Source: a virus. From it: 41,005 nucleotides of DNA. The position numbers were made by a program, and so were the translations under genes. This document shows, piece by piece, positions 14,822 to 21,758 of the stretch. The notes beneath the pieces are model-generated. The model ran no database searches. It saw only the letters and a program-made list of their open reading frames with translations, and had not been told where the DNA came from. The number at the start of each line of letters is the position of its first letter. Position 1 is the stretch's first letter. The DNA lies in the IMG/VR virus record IMGVR_UViG_3300020057_000070, positions 1-41,005 of that record, one strand, 5' to 3'.

Positions 14822-15349
14822 TTACGCGGTCCTCGCCATGAGGTGCAGGGTCCGGCGCCGCACGATCCCCTCGAGGTGCCGCGCGAGTGCGAGCGCCGCA
14901 GCGCCCTCCCGACGCAGCGCATGGGCCCGCGCGAGCATCGCCTCCGGGGTCTCCTTCTCGACCAGCGCGGGCCCCTGCATGAGGTCCTCCTCCGCGTCGA
15001 GCCGCATGTGCTCGAGCTCGAGCGCGAGCCGGTCACCGCCGACGCCCTCGTCGCACAGGTCCTCGATGATTTCGAGGAGAAACGTCGGGAGGAGCATCAC
15101 CTCGGCGCGCGAGGCGCCGGCCGACAGCAGCAGCGCGACATCCTGGGCGGCGATCTCGAGCCCGCGGCGCCCGTCGGTGCGGAGCCACTGGTTGCGCCGC
15201 TCGCGCTGGCCGATCGAGTCGATCTCATCTCGGACGTCCTGACGGACCGTGACGTCCCGCATCAGGGCGAGGGTCCGGCGCCGCACGTCGAGATCCTCGA
15301 CGGCGCACTGTGGGAGCCGTGGCAGCGTCCCCCGGGTGTTGGTTGGCAT
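14822..15349 (-). CDS. Hypothetical early protein, second gene after Cro-like gene
   Basis: A 175-residue helical protein, not recognised. Segments such as 'LLPTFLLEIIEDLCDEGVGG' and 'EAMLARAHALRREGAAALAL' indicate a helical bundle, with acidic and basic faces. ATG 15349 is preceded on the coding strand by CCAACCAGAGA. The same 11 bases occur at 14748-14758 ahead of a second ATG. Confidence 0.6.
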   Translation of the reverse strand: MPTNTRGTLPRLPQCAVEDLDVRRRTLALMRDVTVRQDVRDEIDSIGQRERRNQWLRTDGRRGLEIAAQDVALLLSAGASRAEVMLLPTFLLEIIEDLCDEGVGGDRLALELEHMRLDAEEDLMQGPALVEKETPEAMLARAHALRREGAAALALARHLEGIVRRRTLHLMARTA

Positions 15350-15354
15350 GACAG

Positions 15355-15365
15355 TCTCTGGTTGG
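15355..15365 (-). repeat. 11-base direct repeat, copy 2
   Basis: The partner of 14748-14758, located just upstream of ATG 15349 and downstream of the Cro-like gene. Confidence 0.4.
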
Positions 15366-15398
15366 GGTAGTGTCCGAATGGCTGACGTCGCGACCGCG

Positions 15399-15620
15399 CT
15401 ACGCGGCGCGCTGACGCGGCGGAAATACCTCCTCACCGGGGCGACCGATCTCGGTCTCGATGAGCTGCTCGATCGCGTGGTGGCGCTTCTTCCCATGCAC
15501 CACGCGCGACACGAGCGACTGATCCACCCCAGCTCGCGCGGCAATGCGTTTCACCCCGCCGTAGCCGAGCCGCTCCTTGCGCTCCCACCTCGTAAGGCTT
15601 TTCCTTCCTCTTTTGGTCAT
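15399..15620 (-). CDS. Cro-like helix-turn-helix regulator
   Basis: A 73-residue basic protein with a helix-turn-helix: 'GVKRIAARAGVDQSLVSRVV' followed by HGKKRHHAIEQLIE. It is the first gene of the leftward early operon, divergent from the repressor, as cro is in lambdoid phages. ATG 15620 is chosen (weak AGGG upstream); ATG 15638 would add six residues. It is transcribed from the promoter at 15674-15702. Confidence 0.75.
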   Translation of the reverse strand: MTKRGRKSLTRWERKERLGYGGVKRIAARAGVDQSLVSRVVHGKKRHHAIEQLIETEIGRPGEEVFPPRQRAA

Positions 15621-15670
15621 TCTTTGACCCTGCGGCATCTGCCGTTGGAAGTCGTTTCACGTGGCACGTC

Positions 15671-15694
15671 GTCACAATATGACCTTTATAGTCA
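15671..15694. promoter_or_regulatory. Candidate operator at the repressor/Cro switch
   Basis: Two overlapping dyads share the half-site TGAC: gtca-caata-tgac (15671-15683) and tgac-ctttata-gtca (15680-15694). They cover the -10 and spacer of the leftward promoter, where a repressor would block it. Confidence 0.45.
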
Positions 15695-15702
15695 GGAGTC
15701 AA
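15674..15702 (-). promoter_or_regulatory. Early leftward promoter (Cro promoter)
   Basis: On the minus strand TTGACT (15702-15697), 17 bases, then TATTGT (15679-15674). Predicted start is near 15667, leaving a leader of about 30-47 bases before the Cro-like gene. It overlaps the 5' end of the repressor frame on the other strand, a compact switch layout. Confidence 0.65.
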
Positions 15703-16197
15703 GCCCTGAAATCACCCACGTCGATCGATTATTCCGTGCGCGAGGAGCAGAAGCTCCGCATGTACCGCGCGCGCGCCGGTCTGGAGGAGCGAGAAGGGCG
15801 ACGCCTTTCGCTCGATGAGATCGGCCAGCGTGTCGCCGTCGCCCAAGGGCGCGGTAGCGCCTACGCGAATACCGTCGTCCGACGCTGGATCGAAGGCATC
15901 AGCGAGCCGGAGAACACGGAGACGTGGCTGGCCGTGGCCACCGTGTTCGGTGTCTCGGCCGGCTGGCTCGCGTTCAGAGCCGGGCCCATGTGGGGGAGCG
16001 CAAGCACGGGCGAGCCGCGCATCTCCGGCGCCGATCCGTATGAGGATGGCGTCGACTCGAACACAGCTATCGCCGCCCGGAAGGCGGCGGAGCGCCCCCC
16101 CGCATCAGCCCGAGCGGTGGGTCAATCCGGTCCAGCCACGTCTGCAGCCGGGCCACGATCTGCTCCTCCATCGCGGGCGAAACCAAAGAAGCGTTGA
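15679..16197 (+). CDS. XRE-type phage repressor
   Basis: Up to 172 residues on the plus strand, divergent from the Cro-like gene. The DNA-binding part runs 'LSLDEIGQRVAVAQGRGSAY' then ANTVVRRWIEGISEPENTETW, then FGVSAGWLAFRAG, an XRE-family helix-turn-helix as in CI-type repressors. The C-terminus is Ala/Pro/Arg rich, with no S24 peptidase motif, so RecA-stimulated self-cleavage is unlikely. The start is uncertain: GTG 15661, ATG 15679, GTG 15736 and ATG 15760 are all in frame. The last has GAGGAG upstream. The early promoter overlaps the first two. The tail overlaps a gene on the other strand. Confidence 0.72.
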   Translation: MTFIVRSQALKSPTSIDYSVREEQKLRMYRARAGLEEREGRRLSLDEIGQRVAVAQGRGSAYANTVVRRWIEGISEPENTETWLAVATVFGVSAGWLAFRAGPMWGSASTGEPRISGADPYEDGVDSNTAIAARKAAERPPASARAVGQSGPATSAAGPRSAPPSRAKPKKR

Positions 16198-16297
16198 GCC
16201 GGAGCTCGAACGCAATGACCCCAGCCCTCGTCCTGGCCACATGGAGCGGATGCTCCCCCACGGCCGGCACCTGCACCACCCCACGATCCCGGGACAT
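16067..16297 (-). CDS. Small protein antisense to the repressor C-terminus
   Basis: A 76-residue protein with a convincing body: 'VVQVPAVGEHPLHVARTRAG' then VIAFELRLNASLVSPAMEEQIVARL up to LDRIDPPLG. A ribosome binding site AAGGG lies six bases before ATG 16297. It overlaps the low-complexity end of the plus-strand repressor frame by 131 bases, so one of the two ends may be over-extended. Function unknown; its position suggests a role in the lysogeny region. Confidence 0.55.
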   Translation of the reverse strand: MSRDRGVVQVPAVGEHPLHVARTRAGVIAFELRLNASLVSPAMEEQIVARLQTWLDRIDPPLGLMRGGAPPPSGRR

Positions 16298-16355
16298 GCG
16301 TCACCCTTCGGTCAGTATTCGGGTGGTCAACATACCGAGCCCGGCTGACAGCGCA

Positions 16356-16373
16356 ACTGGGGGTCCCCCTAGT
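16356..16373. promoter_or_regulatory. 18-base dyad in the divergent intergenic region
   Basis: actgggggtccccctagt pairs with itself at eight of nine positions. It lies in the 171-base gap between the minus-strand 76-residue gene and the plus-strand exported protein gene, where an operator for a divergent promoter pair would be expected. Weak promoter-like boxes (minus TTGCGC/TATGTT; plus TAGACT at 16452) are present but not convincing. Confidence 0.4.
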
Positions 16374-16468
16374 GTCCAGCCACGTGCCCAGCCGCGACCA
16401 TTCGGCTGACGCAACTAAACAGCGGCAACTTCGCCGGTGGTCGATACCGGCTAGACTCAGGAGGCGTG

Positions 16469-16867
16469 ATGAAGATACGGTCAATCGGTCTCGTCGGGGC
16501 GGTGCTAATCGCCGTCGTGGCGATCAACAGCTTCCAGTCGACCAAGGCCCGCCTCGCCAAGGCGACGCGTGGAGACTCAGGGACTGCAATGGACGAGCCG
16601 CACCACGACGACCAGTTCTACGTGAACATGGCGCAATGGGCGCTCAAGAAGCGCCTCAAGGACCCGGAGTCCGCCACGTTCTCGAACATCTCGGTCACGC
16701 AGCACGGAGACACCGTGGCCACGTGTGGCGACGTCAACTCGAAGCACTCGTTCGGCGGGTTCACCGGGAAGAAGTCGTTCCTCGTGGTCGGGTCACTCGC
16801 CGCGACGGAGGACGACCTCGAGCCCGGCGTGTTCAGCGCGATATGGAATCGCGTGTGCGTGCAGTGA
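16469..16867 (+). CDS. Membrane-anchored or exported protein, possible lysogenic-conversion gene
   Basis: A 132-residue protein. Residues about 3-20 (IRSIGLVGAVLIAVVAIN) form an N-terminal signal anchor. The soluble part carries 'MAQWALKKRLKDPESATFSN' and 'CGDVNSKHSFGGFTGKKSFL', a motif set seen in a small bacterial and phage family (DPxSA...CGxVNxKNSxGGYxG) of unknown function. ATG 16469 has AGGAGG four bases upstream. It is one of only two plus-strand genes and stands next to the repressor, the typical place for genes expressed from a prophage, such as exclusion proteins. The stop overlaps the convergent minus-strand gene by 35 bases. Confidence 0.75.
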   Translation: MKIRSIGLVGAVLIAVVAINSFQSTKARLAKATRGDSGTAMDEPHHDDQFYVNMAQWALKKRLKDPESATFSNISVTQHGDTVATCGDVNSKHSFGGFTGKKSFLVVGSLAATEDDLEPGVFSAIWNRVCVQ

Positions 16868-17210
16868 TACCCAGCGCCACCCGCCGCACGTAGTCGCTGA
16901 TCGTCAGCCCGGCCTCGGCCGCACGCCGGCGGAGCTCCGACGCTTCCTCCTCCGACACACGGAACCGTAGCGTGAGGGGGCGCCCCGACCCGGGCGGCTG
17001 GTCCTCGGCGAGGTCCACCGCGATCCCGGCGATCTCGTCCCGGTCGCTCGCGGCCAGCGCCGGGTCTGACAGTGCCGCGCTCACGGCCTGCCGCACGCGC
17101 AGATCGGCGCAGGGCCGCAACACACCCGATCCCAGCACGAGCGCTGCCTCGAAGGAGATCCCGGCGAGGCGTGCCTTGAGTGTGGTGTCGTCCCCTGGGC
17201 GATCACGCAC
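16833..17210 (-). CDS. Ribbon-helix-helix protein
   Basis: A 125-residue protein whose C-terminus reads LTLRFRVSEEEASELRRRAA then EAGLTISDYVRRVAL, a ribbon-helix-helix signature as in MobC and small repressors. The N-terminal ~80 residues are not recognised. GTG 17210 overlaps the upstream TGA. It is the last of four genes behind the strong promoter at 18169-18197 and is a natural candidate for the regulator that binds the palindrome there. Confidence 0.65.
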   Translation of the reverse strand: MRDRPGDDTTLKARLAGISFEAALVLGSGVLRPCADLRVRQAVSAALSDPALAASDRDEIAGIAVDLAEDQPPGSGRPLTLRFRVSEEEASELRRRAAEAGLTISDYVRRVALGITARTRDSISR

Positions 17211-17421
17211 GGTCGTCGTCCTCCGTGGTGCCGCGTGCCTGTGCCGCGCGGTGCAGGGCGGTGAGCGCCTGCTCGGCCTCGTGGGGCGTGGTGCCGATCG
17301 AGAGCGGGGGCTGACCGGGGCGAGCGAGCGTGTACGTCGCGTCCTCCTCACGGTAGACTATGGCGCCCGCGCCCTGTCGGACCTGTGCTCGGCGCGAGAG
17401 TTGCCCGTCAATGGCGCGCAT
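17203..17421 (-). CDS. Hypothetical small protein
   Basis: A 72-residue protein, not recognised. The centre 'GAGAIVYREEDATYTLARPG' looks like two or three strands, followed by an acidic helical C-terminus. ATG 17421 overlaps the TGA of the gene before it (TGATG). It belongs to the four-gene accessory block. Confidence 0.5.
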   Translation of the reverse strand: MRAIDGQLSRRAQVRQGAGAIVYREEDATYTLARPGQPPLSIGTTPHEAEQALTALHRAAQARGTTEDDDRA

Positions 17422-17747
17422 CAGCGGCTGCTCCCCCGCCGACGATCGGCGGCGAGTCCGGCCCGGCGTTCCCGGCGGATCAGGCCGACCAATGGGCCGC
17501 GCGTTGGGTCCCACTCCAGCGTCGCGCCCCCGCCGCTCAGGCCCTCGCATACCTGACGGGGGCTCTCCCAATTTTCCCGGACGGAGCCACCGCCCTCGGG
17601 TGCAAAGAAATCGCGCGTGAGTTCGGCCCCATCCTCGTCTTCGCAAACCAGCGTACAGCGGTTCTCGTAGCCGCCGTTCTGCGTGACGCGCGCACGCGTG
17701 GGGCGGTAGGTCGGGAATCCATTCGGGTTGTTGTAGGCCAGAGACAC
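17421..17747 (-). CDS. Hypothetical protein
   Basis: A 108-residue protein, not recognised, with an N-terminal 'SLAYNNPNGFPTYRPTRARV' and a mixed beta pattern with three Cys. GTG 17747 has GAGGA eight bases upstream. The Arg-rich end suggests nucleic-acid contact. A hairpin (17791-17810) separates it from the zinc-ribbon gene. Confidence 0.55.
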   Translation of the reverse strand: MSLAYNNPNGFPTYRPTRARVTQNGGYENRCTLVCEDEDGAELTRDFFAPEGGGSVRENWESPRQVCEGLSGGGATLEWDPTRGPLVGLIRRERRAGLAADRRRGSSR

Positions 17748-17790
17748 GGTGCTATCCTCGTGTGCGTGCCAGGCGTCGGGCTGGCTCCGT

Positions 17791-17810
17791 CCCTCGGTAG
17801 CCGCCGAGGG
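17791..17810. other. Hairpin between accessory genes
   Basis: ccctcgg / ccgaggg with a six-base loop (tagccg) sits between the zinc-ribbon gene and the 108-residue gene. There is no T-run, so it may be an attenuator or processing site rather than a terminator. Confidence 0.35.
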
Positions 17811-17837
17811 TCGGGTGTGCGTGGGGTCGTCAGGGAC

Positions 17838-18089
17838 TCAGCACTCGCCGCAGTAGGCGCCCGGCGCCGACGTGGGGCCGCCGCAGCCGCGGCAGATCTG
17901 GCGGCCCATGTGGGACACGTGGCGGGGGGTGTAGAGGGACGGACGCGCCTCGGTGGTGGCGGGCGTCGCGTCGGTCGGGCAGGTCGCGTGGCGCACAGGG
18001 GCCCCCTTGCTCCACTCGATCTGCGCGCCGGGCAGAACCTGTCCCTGACAGGTCGCGCAGCGGCTGGCGTAGCGGGCGGTGATCGTCAT
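17838..18089 (-). CDS. Double zinc-ribbon protein
   Basis: An 83-residue protein with two Cys pairs at each end: CATCQGQVLPG with HATC, and CRGCGGPTSAPGAYCGEC. The C-terminal pattern is a standard zinc ribbon. ATG 18089 has AGAGG at good spacing. It is the first gene after the strong promoter at 18169-18197. Function unknown. Confidence 0.65.
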   Translation of the reverse strand: MTITARYASRCATCQGQVLPGAQIEWSKGAPVRHATCPTDATPATTEARPSLYTPRHVSHMGRQICRGCGGPTSAPGAYCGEC

Positions 18090-18165
18090 CGTGGCATCCT
18101 CTCTCGCTCCGCATCGGGGGAGCGTCCGGTCCCGCCAGGCGCGGCGGGCTGCGTCGTTCGTGTGA

Positions 18166-18186
18166 GGTATTGTAGCTACAAATACC
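18166..18186. promoter_or_regulatory. 21-base palindrome overlapping the promoter
   Basis: ggtattgtagctacaaatac plus a final c forms two ten-base arms with one extra A in the right arm (centre gtagctac). It covers the -10 box and most of the spacer, the position of a repressor operator. Confidence 0.6.
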
Positions 18187-18197
18187 ACTCCTGTCAA
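18169..18197 (-). promoter_or_regulatory. Near-consensus sigma70 promoter for the accessory block
   Basis: On the minus strand TTGACA (18197-18192), exactly 17 bases, then TACAAT (18174-18169). It is the best promoter I can see in the window and lies immediately after the stop of the tailspike gene. Transcription would start near 18162 and run into the zinc-ribbon, 108-, 72- and 125-residue genes. Confidence 0.75.
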
Positions 18198-18200
18198 TAG

Positions 18201-20090
18201 CTAGTGGTCAATCTCCCATACCACGTCCGAGGTGTCGCCCGTCTCGACCGTCGACCCATCCCCTCGCACGGAGCGGATCGTGAAGCTGGCCCCGGAGTTG
18301 GTGGAGTGCAGCGCCAGATGCCCCAACGCGACCGCGCCGTTCACCTGGCCCCGGGTCAGGCGAATGACCCACGACCCGTTGTAGTCCGCCTTCGCCTGCG
18401 CCGTGAACACCGTCGCGGTACCCGCCGCGAGCGTGACCGTCCCGCTCATGGGGGCCGTGCCGAACTTGTTCCGCCGTGCGCCGTACGAGCCGACACCACC
18501 GAACGTGACCGGCGTGGGGCTCAGCACGTCGTCAAACTCATTGTCCTCCGTGACCACCCGGTGAACGTTCGCGATGTCGAGGCCCGCCAGGAATCCGGCG
18601 AAACTGTTGCGCAGGACCTTGATCACGCCCTTCCCTGCGATCCCCCGCACGACGACGGCCTGCGTGGTCCCTGCACCCGCTCGGCGGACGGTGTTGTGTT
18701 GGATCGTGTGCGTGCCGATGGCCCCCGTGTAGGGGCCGAGGCCCCACGGGTTCGCCCCCGCGAAGTCGAGCACCACCGGGATGGCACCCGACGCGGGGGT
18801 GTCCCAATCATTGCCGTCAATGGTGATGCCCGTGATCTCACTCTGTGCCTCGGCCACCCCGTGCGCGGTGCCGATCGGCAGCGCATAGTCGATCAGGTAG
18901 TGCACCTGGCCGCCATGCGCGCCCCGGATGTTGTTGTTCTTGAACCGGACCCCATGGCAGGGGCCTTGGATCATGAGGGCTTTCGCGCACCCCTCGATCG
19001 TGTTGTCGTGGAGATCGATGTCGGTGGCCGGGGTCGCGTAGTCCGACGACCCGATGTTGATGGCCTGGCGCGTGGGGTCGTACGCTTCGAGGAAGTGGTT
19101 GTGGTGGACCTTCACCCGCTGGCACCCCTGCACTCGATGCCCGTCGACGTATGTGGACTCGATCGTCAGGAACTGATTCGTGGGCTGTGCGTTCGGCGCC
19201 GCGCTGACCGTGCAGCTGCGCATCTCCGCGTTGCGAATTTTCGAGAACCGGACAGCCTGCGACAGCGTAGCCACGCTGTGACAATCGTCCACCAGCCCGT
19301 GCTCGTGGTCGCTATAGAACGAGTAGGTGGCGAGTTGGTGCCCCCCCGTTGAGTCGCGCCCGCCGTACGCCGAGCGGCACCCTCGAATCGTCGCCTGGCT
19401 GTACGTGTTCGTCAGCTGGACCGAGCAGACGCCGAAGGCGGCTGAGGGGGGCGGCTGGTTCTCGAAGTCGCAGTCGTCGATCATGACCTTGCCCGAGACC
19501 ACCGACGCGAGGACGTGCTCGCCCACGTGAGGCTGTGCATGGACGCCCGCCGTGAACCGCGAGTGCAAGACCGAGAACCGCGTCCCCGTATCAAATGCAA
19601 AGACCGCGTTCGTGTGCAGATTGGCGAAGTCCGCGTCGTCGACGACGACGTCGTGGCAGTGAAGGAAATACAGGGGCGCGTTGTAGATCGTCCCGTAGTC
19701 CGCCAAGGTGAATGTGGGCAGGATCTGGTCCACCGCATCGAAGACCCCTCCGCGCACCCGGATGCCGGCCTGCCCCTCGAAGCGGAAGTAGCCGTCGCGA
19801 ATGCGGTGGTCGGCACGAATGATCGCACGCCCGAAGTCGAGTGTGACGCCCGAGCCCCCGACGACCGGCTCGGTCACAGTGTAGGTGCGCCCCGATTCGG
19901 CGATTAGCGTCTTCCCGGTCGCAGCCTGCATGGCCGCCTGCAGGGTCGCGGTGTCCGTACCGTGCGCGGCGCGGTACGCCTCCACGTAGACGGAGCCGTC
20001 CGAGACGAGCCCCCCGACGTCGACGACCGGCCGGTGGTACGTCCCGCGCCGCTTCCGCGTGCGGGGGGTCGGGCGGTCGGGGCTACCCAT
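18201..20090 (-). CDS. Tailspike / right-handed beta-helix protein
   Basis: A 629-residue protein. After a short basic start, 'ATLQAAMQAATGKTLIAESG' is typical of the entry to a beta-helix tailspike. Many short repeats of the type 'VKVHHNHFLEA', 'DIDLHDNTIEGC', 'VRFKNNNIRGA', 'GITIDGNDWD' follow: pectate-lyase-like parallel beta-helix coils. The last ~100 residues are a separate beta domain. It probably binds or cleaves a host surface polysaccharide. It is the last gene of the late operon. No head-binding domain is obvious, so it probably attaches through the small proteins encoded just upstream. Confidence 0.85.
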   Translation of the reverse strand: MGSPDRPTPRTRKRRGTYHRPVVDVGGLVSDGSVYVEAYRAAHGTDTATLQAAMQAATGKTLIAESGRTYTVTEPVVGGSGVTLDFGRAIIRADHRIRDGYFRFEGQAGIRVRGGVFDAVDQILPTFTLADYGTIYNAPLYFLHCHDVVVDDADFANLHTNAVFAFDTGTRFSVLHSRFTAGVHAQPHVGEHVLASVVSGKVMIDDCDFENQPPPSAAFGVCSVQLTNTYSQATIRGCRSAYGGRDSTGGHQLATYSFYSDHEHGLVDDCHSVATLSQAVRFSKIRNAEMRSCTVSAAPNAQPTNQFLTIESTYVDGHRVQGCQRVKVHHNHFLEAYDPTRQAINIGSSDYATPATDIDLHDNTIEGCAKALMIQGPCHGVRFKNNNIRGAHGGQVHYLIDYALPIGTAHGVAEAQSEITGITIDGNDWDTPASGAIPVVLDFAGANPWGLGPYTGAIGTHTIQHNTVRRAGAGTTQAVVVRGIAGKGVIKVLRNSFAGFLAGLDIANVHRVVTEDNEFDDVLSPTPVTFGGVGSYGARRNKFGTAPMSGTVTLAAGTATVFTAQAKADYNGSWVIRLTRGQVNGAVALGHLALHSTNSGASFTIRSVRGDGSTVETGDTSDVVWEIDH

Positions 20091-20433
20091 TCCGGGTCAC
20101 CAGGCAGGCCAGCGACTTGCCGACCAGTTCCCCTGTCTTCGCCAGCACGAGCCACACCGTCTTGTTCCGGTATGCCGTGAGGTAGGTCTGGAGGTCGGCC
20201 ACGTCGAACGTGCTGTGGATCCGGCCCGGGGTGGCGCTCCGCTCGGAGGCCGACTGCGACAGCGACGCATCGATCGCGCTCCCGGTCTCCGTCGCCGACA
20301 AGTGCATCGTCACGCCGGTGATCCCACTGTAGGCTTCGTAGTCGCCGGTCGTCGTGGACTGACGCTCGACGTCGATGTTCGGCGTGAAGTCCTGCGCCAC
20401 ATCGATCGTGAACGCCCAGCTGCGCGTGGTCAT
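20083..20433 (-). CDS. Small virion-associated or fibre accessory protein
   Basis: A 116-residue beta-rich protein starting MTTRSWAFTIDVAQDF, not recognised. It overlaps the tailspike start by eight bases and the repeat protein by four. The position suggests a tail-fibre attachment or assembly partner. Confidence 0.55.
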   Translation of the reverse strand: MTTRSWAFTIDVAQDFTPNIDVERQSTTTGDYEAYSGITGVTMHLSATETGSAIDASLSQSASERSATPGRIHSTFDVADLQTYLTAYRNKTVWLVLAKTGELVGKSLACLVTRNG

Positions 20434-21557
20434 GGAGGGAATGGTAAAAAGTGAAGCGCAGCGCCGGGACCGGCGTAGAACGCGAGCGCGGGGCCGCGAG
20501 CCGCAGTGAGTCGGACCTGTCCAGCATACGGCGCGCCCGTGCTGACCGTCCCGGCGCCCGCGAGGGAAAGCACCAGCGGCAGCGAGCCGGCGCCGGTGAT
20601 GGCCACCGTGCCAGCCCCCGCGAGCCCCAACACGAGCGGCAAGGACCCCGCGGCCGACACCGCGACGGTGCCAGCGCCGGCCAGTCCGAGCGTCAGCGCG
20701 AGCACGCCGTCGCCCGTAACAGGGACGCTCCCGACCGCACCCGTGCCCGTGAGTCCCAGTATCAGCGGCAGGGTGCCCGCCCCCTGTACCGCGACTGTCC
20801 CCGCGCCCGCCAGCCCGAGCGTGAGCGCGAGGGTGCCCGCCCCCTGTACCGCGACTGTCCCCGCACCCGCCAGCCCGAGCGTGAGCGGGAGCGTGCCGCT
20901 GCCGTTCACCGGCACAAGGTTGAGGTTATGCCCGACGAGCGCGTAGCCGTTCGTCGAATTGAACGCGCCCCCGATCGCGACGTCCGGCGACGCGCCGTTG
21001 CGACGCCACAACGCCATGCGGACGTGCGTGCCGCCCGCTGCTGCGGTGCTGGCCTGTGCGCCGACCTCGGTCGTGTTGCCGTCCGCGACCATCGTGGCAG
21101 TTGCGCCGCGCTGCATCGCCCAGCCGATCACCTCATCGCCCGACTCAGATCCGATGGTAATCGTCGCGCTTTCGTTCGTGGTGTTCCCCGTCTCCACCGG
21201 CGCATCGCGCCACCCGCTGCCGGACGCCACGCTCCCGATCACCGAGGTCCCGACAATGACGTTGGCAGACCCAAGGGCCGCGGCGAACGTCACCACCAGA
21301 TCCCCGGTGCCGCCCGCGCTGATCACCAGTTCCCAGACGTGCAGGTGCGCGACGTTCGTGCCCGTGGGGTAGTTCTCGACATGCGCGCCGCTGTCGACGC
21401 CATCGAAGACCACCGAGTCGAGCACCGCCGTCGTGTTGCGGTGCCCTACCGCGATCGAGACGCGATCACCAGCCGCGAACGTGCGGGCCTGCGTGAAGAC
21501 GGGACCGACGTCAGCAGTCGAGGTCGTCCAGACGGGCGTGCCGACGGAGATGCCCAT
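20430..21557 (-). CDS. Tail/fibre protein with tandem 20-residue repeats
   Basis: A 375-residue protein. The N-terminal ~230 residues form a beta-rich domain of the kind found in phage adhesion proteins (FAAGDRVSIAVGHRNTT, 'VIGWAMQRGATATMVADGNT'). Then come six imperfect repeats of about 20 residues with the pattern GxLxLxLGLAGAGTVAV, and a short closing segment. ATG 21557 has GAGG eight bases upstream. Such glycine-rich beta repeats are expected to form an extended shaft. Confidence 0.7.
   Translation of the reverse strand: MGISVGTPVWTTSTADVGPVFTQARTFAAGDRVSIAVGHRNTTAVLDSVVFDGVDSGAHVENYPTGTNVAHLHVWELVISAGGTGDLVVTFAAALGSANVIVGTSVIGSVASGSGWRDAPVETGNTTNESATITIGSESGDEVIGWAMQRGATATMVADGNTTEVGAQASTAAAGGTHVRMALWRRNGASPDVAIGGAFNSTNGYALVGHNLNLVPVNGSGTLPLTLGLAGAGTVAVQGAGTLALTLGLAGAGTVAVQGAGTLPLILGLTGTGAVGSVPVTGDGVLALTLGLAGAGTVAVSAAGSLPLVLGLAGAGTVAITGAGSLPLVLSLAGAGTVSTGAPYAGQVRLTAARGPALAFYAGPGAALHFLPFPP
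20545..20912 (-). repeat. Tandem ~60-base repeats within the fibre gene
   Basis: Six units of about 60 bases encode the GxLxLxLGLAGAGTVAV repeats. Two neighbouring units (about 20771-20827 and 20831-20887) differ at a single base, so recent duplication or gene conversion is likely; the other units have diverged. The repeat number could vary by slippage or recombination. Confidence 0.8.
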
Positions 21558-21567
21558 GTTCAGTGCC

Positions 21568-21756
21568 TCACAGGTAACGCCGGGTTGCAATCGTAGCTGC
21601 GCGTGCGGCCCAGCCCCCCGCCGGCATAACACCCGACCGCGGGATCCACACGTCCAGGTACTGGCGACTGTGCGTCGCCGCGTACTGGACGTCCCGGAAG
21701 GCGCCGCCCAGCCGCTGCCGCACCACGATGGGGATCGAGGTCTCGTAGCTGGACAT
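21568..21756 (-). CDS. Small hypothetical protein in the fibre region
   Basis: A 62-residue protein, not recognised: 'MSSYETSIPIVVRQRLGGAF' then RDVQYAATHSRQYLDVWIP. It fits tightly between two fibre-like genes. Confidence 0.5.
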   Translation of the reverse strand: MSSYETSIPIVVRQRLGGAFRDVQYAATHSRQYLDVWIPRSGVMPAGGWAARAATIATRRYL

Positions 21757-21758
21757 CG

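Noticed and set aside
20545-20912. A CRISPR array
   Set aside because: The repeats are contiguous in-frame coding units with no spacers, inside a fibre gene.
20430-21557. A diversity-generating retroelement target
   Set aside because: There is no reverse transcriptase in the window and no adenine-biased variable repeat/template pair. The variation is between tandem repeats only.
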